Source of the DNA: Calycina herbarum
Taxonomy: Eukaryota; Ascomycota; Leotiomycetes; Helotiales; Pezizellaceae
Assembly: GCA_001414485.1 (NCBI GenBank)
Contig: LLEY01000097.1
Coordinates: 1-64,000 of the forward strand
DNA length: 64,000 nt
Direction of reading: 5' to 3'
Positions within the stretch are counted from its first letter, which is position 1. The number at the start of each line of letters is the position of its first letter. Both the position numbers and the translations under genes were made by a program. Positions 58,236-64,000 of the stretch are shown here, in pieces. The notes under the pieces are model-generated. The model saw only the letters and a program-made list of their open reading frames with translations. It did no database searches and was not told the origin of the DNA.

Positions 58236-58894
58236 TATAGAACTCATGAGGAGTTGAAAGGTATCCATTAGAAATCTTTCTGCTGTTTAAGCTTCTGTGA
58301 GCAGTTCTACGAGTATAGTGTCTAGGAGATGGACACTGTTGTTATAGGTATAGAGAGTATTTAGTTCTTAGAGTACGGGTTAGGGTATGTATTTTTTCGT
58401 ATATGATATTTTTTGTCGTAGGGTACGAGGGTTTAGTAGTAGGAGTAGAGTTGGTTGTTTATTTAAATATTAGGACGATAGATGTCTTTAAAAGCTATAC
58501 GTTTGATTTTGCGGTTTAGATGGTAGAAGTTGGCGCTCTAGGTAGAAGATGCTATAATGTATAACATAGTCTTAGTAGAAAGGACGTTTTGAAATAGGAG
58601 CTTGATATGCTAGGCGTGTAAGAAGAACTGTGCTAGGATCTCGGATAATAAGAATTGTAGGTTGCTAAATAGTTGTAGTAGCACCAAGCCTCCACGACTA
58701 TTATAGACCGGAATGTATAACTTAGACATGTTTATAGAGAGCACCGCTGGACTAGGAGGCATATTCATAGGTGCATCTACGAGGTATACGTCTGTGAGGT
58801 CTTAGTACTGGTGTGGTTATCACACTTGTAGGAAACCCCTCTCCACTAACATAAATTCTTGTTGATCTGGCAGTATGATAAACGAGTATTAGCT
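58236..58894 (-). repeat. Right arm of the palindrome
   Basis: 659-bp arm, reverse complement of 23529-23732 plus 57072-57525. It keeps C and G at nearly all positions where the left arm is T or A, so it is the better record of the original sequence. Confidence 0.9.
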
Positions 58895-59469
58895 TGCCAG
58901 CCATATTCGACATCAAATTTGAGACGTCGATGGAAGAAATTGGGATTTTCTATGGTATGCAGATGTGGACGATCCCCTTCCGATTCCCCTGACCCAAAGC
59001 GGACTACTCCATCTATGTGGCGAAAAGTAGTGAGGGCAGCTTCATTCCCAGAAGGATACTGTGTAGGTTTCTTTTGGCTTGCCATCAAGTTACCGAAAGC
59101 CGATTGCCAGGGGGACCATCCCACTGGATTCTGACCATGCTGACAGAAAAAAGTAGCATCAATATTCAACGTCGTTCCCAACGCCACGATCCATTCTAGA
59201 TTGATATTCTCGACAACGAGGATTGTATTGTCTCCCTTGTGTTGATCGTCTTCAGGCTGTATTGTGATCTTCCGATGAGCCAGCGAGGAGACGTCCAAGA
59301 CCTGCAATTTCCTTTGCTTGGTGTCATACAAGAATGACCTGGTTTCAGCGTGTGGGTTTTCGAACGCACTCTCAAGACCCTCAGAGGACATACATTTGCG
59401 GAAAGTTTTCAAATATTCCTCATTTGATACCTGTGGTTCTTCCGCTGGGTCAAAATCATTTTGAAGCAT
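58846..59469 (-). pseudogene. Truncated ORF, possibly N-terminal part of a fungal CorA-like protein
   Basis: The ATG at 59469 opens 207 codons. About 190 lie in normal-composition sequence, and the last ~16 run into the palindrome arm and stop there. A central segment reading WIVALGTTLNIDATFFCQH resembles the N-terminal region of fungal CorA-like magnesium-transporter proteins, where such a block precedes the distant C-terminal membrane helices. Those helices are absent, and no continuation is found beyond the palindrome's other edge. It is therefore probably a gene broken by the palindrome or by a deletion linked to it. The family assignment is tentative. It could also be an unrelated lineage-specific protein, or a last exon that fortuitously ends here. 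Confidence 0.4.
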
Positions 59470-60099
59470 CGTTTGTGCTCATGTTGTGAATCTCACCTCC
59501 CCTGGAAAGTAATGGCTCTCCTATTTGCTCCTATGCCAACCTAGTTTGGAACTGCAACCAGGAAAAAAAGGTTACAACTTTCTATACTCCCTGGTAAATG
59601 GTGAAAATTACAGCCAGTTGTAGCACAACAAGATGGAGCGATAAGAATTCCAAAAATCCCCGGCATAATAAAACTTCATTATAGCTTACTGCTCTTCACT
59701 GCTCGATCAGACGTTTCTCGATCAAAGAACAGGATTTATTCTCTGAAAAACTAGCTTGAATCTTTTACATCTTTCAGCTTCTCTAGCGTCTGGTACATAG
59801 TAATCAGATATACCAGAAGCATCACAAGTAAATCTTGTTAACAAATTTCTCCTAGAACAACGAATTTAGGTACATTAGGTACTCTCTAAACCCTCTGGCT
59901 TCGGGGGAGCTTGTCAGGTGACAAGGACCCCGCATTTAACCGAAAATAACCCGAACCGCAGCTAAACTCTTATATTTTTTACACCATCTCAGAAAACCCA
60001 GTACATTTCCCCTCTATTTCATTCCAGTCGTCCATTCTTTCTCCACCATTTCAAACCCATTTCTAAACACAGAAAAGAAATCCATCCTCTGCCAGCAAG
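59470..60099. other. Intergenic region with LIA1 promoter
   Basis: Unique, unconverted sequence between the truncated ORF and LIA1, with no gene. The right 100 bases are pyrimidine-rich, as is usual for a fungal transcript leader. Confidence 0.5.
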
Positions 60100-61164
60100 A
60101 TGACACCATCAGCAACAACCCCTCCTCCCCAAACCCCCGCCGACGACCCCACCACCCTCACCCTCCGCAAAACCCTGACCAGCGAATCCACCCCCCTCGC
60201 AACCCGTTTCCGCGCCCTCTTCTCCCTAAAGCATCTCGCCTGCCAATCTAACCCCTCCCCAATCCCCGCCATCGACGCGATCGCAGCAGGATTCGCCTCT
60301 CCCTCCGCCCTCCTAAAGCACGAACTGGCATACTGTCTCGGACAAACGAAGAACCTAGCCGCCGTCCCGTATCTGCGAAAGGTGTTGGAAGATAAGGATG
60401 AGGACGCGATGTGTAGACATGAAGCTGCGGAGGCTCTGGGTGCTATTGGGGATGAGGGGAGTTTGGATATCCTGAAGGAACTGCGGGATGAGGTTTCGGA
60501 GTTGGATGTTGTGAGGGAGACTTGTGAGATTGCTGTTGCCAGGATTGAGTGGGAGAATTCGGAGGGGAGGAAGGGGGAGAAGTTGCAGAAGAGGTGAGTT
60601 TATTTTCGCATTCTAAAAGTGGTCATAGCTAATGATTGATTTTTGAATAGCGATTTCGCATCTATTGATCCTGCCCCACCAGCACCATTCGCCGAGGAGG
60701 CACCCGAAACTGTCGAGACTCTCGAGAAGAAGTTGATGGATCCAAAACTACATCTATTTCTACGATACAGAGCCATGTTCAGTCTCCGGGATCTCGCATC
60801 TCCACCAGACCTTCCAACCGCCGTCCCTGCCGTTCACGCTCTCGCAAAAGGATTCGCAGATCCATCCCCTCTATTCAGACACGAAATCGCATTCGTCTTC
60901 GGACAATTGTCACATCCAGCATCGATTCCTGCGTTGAGCGCAGCACTTGACAATTTGGAGGAAGTGAGTATGGTCAGACACGAAGCCGCAGAGGCTCTTG
61001 GAAGCTTGGGTGAGGAGGAAGGCGTTGAGGATACGCTGAAGCGATTCTTGAACGATAAGGACGAGGTGGTGAGGGATAGTGTTATTGTTGCTTTGGATAT
61101 GGCAGAGTTCGAGAAGGGAGGAGAAGTTGAGTATGCGTTGATTCCGGAAGCAACCGCTGCTTAG
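60100..61164 (+). CDS. LIA1: Deoxyhypusine hydroxylase (Lia1/DOHH)
   Basis: Exons 60100-60593 and 60651-61164 join in phase to 335 residues. The enzyme completes hypusine in eIF5A by hydroxylating deoxyhypusine, using a diiron centre. It is an all-helical HEAT-repeat protein with two pseudo-symmetric halves, one per exon. The four metal-binding His-Glu pairs are present: [11 protein letters not shown] and [15 protein letters not shown] in the first half, [12 protein letters not shown] and [15 protein letters not shown] in the second. Length and repeat number equal those of yeast Lia1 and human DOHH. The intron removes an in-frame stop just after LQKR. Confidence 0.96.
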
Positions 61165-61332
61165 CTAGTGTCATGTCCATGAACATATAATGCTAGGAGG
61201 CACCAAAGTGCTTGGGCCACTAATAGCAACTTTGTGCATTCTTGACTATACTTTCATCCACATGCGAAGTTCTATCGAATAGAATGGCATTACATTCTTT
61301 ATGTTCTCGTTTTGGTACAGTCGTAAAGTTCC

Positions 61333-61801
61333 TCAATTGTTGGTATTCCACCTGGGCAACATGTTAGTATATATTGAAGCATGACCGGATTGAGGAAACG
61401 ACTTACTTGTGTCCGCAATCGCATGTGTAAAAAATGGTGCTTCCTTCATCTGCACTCCTCAATTGCACGGCGGTAAATCTGACCTCCGTTCTCCCACACT
61501 CGGCGCAAGTCTCTTGAGTGGTGGTTGTATTTTCCATATCGCTTCTGTTAACCTTCTGAATGACGGATCTTTGTTGTCTCAACAGTGAGGGGAATGAGGC
61601 AGGGTTTGTTTTGGTGACACTAGTTTTGGAGGCGGTATCTGGAAACGATCAAACGCAAATTCCCCAACTGGGATAAAACTTCATACCTTGATTTTCCGCG
61701 CCGCAGCAGTCGCAGGTTAGGACGTTGTTCTTGTTTCCTGTAGAGGCATCGAGAAGATTGCCGCAATCTGTGCAAAATACGAGGGATCCGACGGCAGACA
61801 T
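61333..61801 (-). CDS. RPA12: RNA polymerase I subunit Rpa12 (A12.2)
   Basis: Exons 61801-61687, 61638-61407 and 61351-61333 join in phase to 121 residues, the usual size. The subunit supports Pol I transcript cleavage and termination in the nucleolus. An N-terminal zinc ribbon uses CTDC and CDCC pairs at about residues 10-35. The C-terminal TFIIS-like ribbon uses CAEC and CDC. The latter ribbon carries the QLRSADEG hairpin, whose Asp-Glu is the catalytic feature of this fold. The last exon encodes only the terminal KWNTNN. It ends 168 bp from LIA1 in convergent orientation and is divergent from the SCC2-like gene. Confidence 0.93.
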
Positions 61802-62216
61802 TTTGAATTCAGTTGTGGTTTAGAGTGGTGTTTGAGTGGTGCCGTGGTAAGTAAGGCTTTGGACTTTTTTTTTCTAGATATCCTGGAGAGGGATGGAAAT
61901 ACAGGGCGTGGTTGGAGGCGCATTTTAGGGTGGAGCTTTACCTAACGAGGTAAGCACAAGGCTGTCGGCCTTTCCTCGCTGAAAGTAGTGATAGTGGCTG
62001 CTCGAGGAAAGCTACTGCGGCCGCAAACAACACTCAATACGATGACGGGAAGAAATTGATGTGTTCGGCCAGATGAGAGAAGAGACGGGAGAATTCACCA
62101 ATATCTCACCATGCTGCCATCGCCCGCCCAGAAGTCTGAATCTCCATTTCATTGATTTCCCCGGTCCCCAAACCAAACCTCGACCTCCAACAGCCTCAGC
62201 ACTTGCACTCAACACC
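61802..62216. promoter_or_regulatory. Shared divergent promoter region (RPA12 / SCC2-like gene)
   Basis: 415 bp between two start codons pointing apart. A poly-T run near 61866-61874 lies close to the RPA12 side. No other motif could be assigned. Confidence 0.45.
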
Positions 62217-64000
62217 ATGAATACCCACGCCCAGAACCACAGCCAACACCAAGGCTATCCTGCCACCCACAATGGCACCTCAAATGGTTCCTTCTCTGCT
62301 GCCGAAATGAATGCGGGCGCGCAAAGATATCCCAATGGCAGAGTCAAGGTTTTGACCGTCGACGAAGCTCTCCCACTGACACCCATCACTTCGATTGTGC
62401 CCTTCAACGCAGGTTCGCACTTCCCTTCCGCCGTCCTCGATATGAAGACAGCTGCTGATTGAAGGTGTGTAGATATCGTGCCCATTCCCAAGGTCGGACT
62501 GAGATCATCCGTGTCGTTATTCCCAACCCCAGTCGAACGCGCGAAAGGTAGAGATGTCTTGGAAGGCCTCAATCGCGAGGCTGCGGACCCACGAAATACA
62601 TCGAGAAGACTACAGCAGTCCTTGGACGAATTGAAGGAACTTCTCAAGCCCGATGGTCTGACGAATTTGTATGCCAAGAACCCAGTGCCTTTCCTTGTGC
62701 CAGAATATATAATCTAACCTGCCGTAGCAAGTTCAAGACGGCTCCAAAACTCTCCTCGGGTCCCGATATGGACGAGCAGCCCAAAATGAATTTGTCCCCA
62801 TTTGCCCAGAAGGTCTTGAATCAAACCGTGGTGAACTTCACTCACCCCATACATCAGCCAGCCCCTACACAGCCAGTGAATGATAGAGTTACCCACCACA
62901 AATCAGCTTCCAAAGCGAGAAGCCCTCGCCTCCAACGTTCTCCTGCCAATGTTGAAACCTTTGGGCATAATGCGGGGGTATCACTTCACCTTCCAAAGAC
63001 ACAAAATAAATCTCAAGTTGGAACGGCCCCCCAGCCTCCTCTAAATGCAACCAAGCCCAACTCGAGTTTTTCTGTAGTCATTCCTAGCTTACCCAACAAC
63101 TTTCATCCCGAAGAATACACCCCCTCAAAAGTTCTATCCCAACCAGCCACCAAACACCAAACTCTATCCCGCACCCCGTCCCAGGCATCCATCGCCCCTA
63201 CACAAACACCTCGCCAAAGCTCATCTCAAGCCGAGGCAAGACCAGTTAACCAAACTCCTGTACATACTCCTTCGCATGCTGCTAGTCAAACTGCATCACC
63301 AGCTCCGCCTTCGTCTTCAAAAGTTATTATTGAGATACCCGTACAACCTCACCATCCCCTTCAACTTCAACAACCTCAACCAATTCCGGGAGTTCAACCA
63401 CAAACTCCTCGCCAAGTTACCCCTCAATCTACCCAATCTGGACAACCATCTTCTTCAAATCCTATATTAGCTGTGGTTATACCTGACCTTCCAGCCACTT
63501 TCAATCCTGGAGACTACGAAGTTGTCCCCGATTCCCCAGATACGCCACAACATCTCTCCCGCAAACGAAAGCGATCTGAGATCGATGGCTATGAAGACGG
63601 CTTCCCAATGAGCATTGGACAACGAGAAAAAGCAGATGCAGCCGCCAACAATTTGCGGCACTATCTACAAGAGATCTTCGAAGTTGAGGATCGTTTACAG
63701 TCTGACAACACCCTTTCCAGCCAACTTTTCGTCGCTACTAGTGACGGATTCAGCCTCTCCTCTGCTGCTCAATCGAAGGTTGAAAGCCTTCTCCAGAAAA
63801 CCATCTCAATGGGCCGTTTCGCACAAACACCGCTTGACGAGTTGCTCCGACTCCAAAAGCTCTCTGAATCCTCCCTGAGAGATGCCGAGACCGTTGATAT
63901 CAAAGTGGATGATGCCATGGGACAGAGCGAAGTTGATGCGTGGCTAACTCAGGTTTCCGCTGCTGAATTGGGGCTGAAGGCAGCAAGAATATCTTTGAGA
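62217..64000 (+). CDS. SCC2: Cohesin loader SCC2/Mis4-like, 5' part (runs off the window)
   Basis: Exons 62217-62412, 62473-62668 and 62728 to the window end join in phase to about 555 residues without a stop. Scc2 (Mis4/Nipped-B) with Scc4 loads cohesin onto chromosomes. The visible part is only the N-terminal region: the segment TVDEALPLTPITSIVPFN, then RLQQSLDELKELLKP, a long Pro/Gln/Ser/Thr-rich disordered stretch, a basic RKRKR cluster, and the start of a helical region (NNLRHYLQEIFEVEDRL). The motif VVIPxLPxxFxPxxY occurs twice, near residues 265 and 400. The assignment rests on resemblance to fungal Scc2 N-termini. The HEAT-repeat body that would confirm it lies beyond the window. Confidence 0.65.

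Larger units (their letters stand above)
23529..58894. mobile_element. Palindromic (long inverted repeat) element split by nested retrotransposons
   Basis: The sequence at 23529-23732, continued at 57072-57525, is the reverse complement of 58236-58894. With the retrotransposon stack removed, the arms are about 658 and 659 bp long and face each other across a spacer of about 710 bp (57526-58235). Their outer ends start AGCTAATACTCG. No matching target duplication is visible outside the arms, so it may be a DNA transposon with very long terminal repeats that has lost its duplication, or an inverted duplication. I found no transposase ORF in arms or spacer. Arm differences are nearly all C/T or G/A, with the A or T in the left arm. 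Confidence 0.85.

Overview
The window is nuclear DNA of a filamentous ascomycete (Pezizomycotina). The evidence is short GT-AG introns of about 45-70 bases, fungal housekeeping genes such as ATP25, RPO41, LIA1 and SCC2, and a large transposon nest with the signature of repeat-induced point mutation (RIP). The style of the genes fits Leotiomycetes, but that placement is a weak inference.

Layout. Positions 1-260 are a long terminal repeat (LTR) cut by the window edge, followed by about 1.9 kb with no convincing gene. From 2.1 to 23.3 kb the genes are closely packed: a hexokinase-family sugar kinase (-), a GILT-like thiol reductase (+), the scavenger decapping enzyme DcpS/Dcs1 (-), a secreted Cys-rich protein (+), the splicing factor Cef1/Cdc5 (-), a secreted Thr/Pro/Cys-rich protein (-), mitochondrial RNA polymerase Rpo41 (-), an amidase-signature hydrolase (-) and mitochondrial Atp25 (+). 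I rebuilt the spliced models by joining exons whose reading phases agree and whose products match family expectation.

From 23.5 to 58.9 kb lies a nest of dead mobile DNA that can be unpicked exactly, because every insertion keeps its 5-bp target duplication. A palindromic element with arms of about 658 bp carries in its left arm the Ty3/Gypsy LTR element A (target GTAGA). A was hit by LTR element B (AGACT). B was hit by three more LTR elements, C (CGTGA), D (TACCT) and E (CGTCT), all within about 1 kb of B. A 300-bp TA-flanked MITE sits at the inner end of the right arm. All five retroelements are depleted in CpA/TpG. In all five, the reverse transcriptase has one of its two catalytic Asp codons changed to Asn, at exactly the G that lies in a TpG context. 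A truncated ORF, possibly CorA-like, abuts the right edge of the palindrome.

From 60.1 kb to the end normal gene space returns: deoxyhypusine hydroxylase LIA1 (+), RNA polymerase I subunit RPA12 (-), and the 5' part of what looks like the cohesin loader SCC2/Mis4 (+), which runs off the window.

The genes do not form a pathway or cluster. Two act in mitochondrial gene expression (RPO41, ATP25), three in nuclear RNA synthesis or processing (CEF1, DCS1, RPA12) and one in translation-factor modification (LIA1). I found no undescribed defence or biosynthetic system. The most informative part is the fully ordered, RIP-inactivated transposon stack and the palindrome beneath it.
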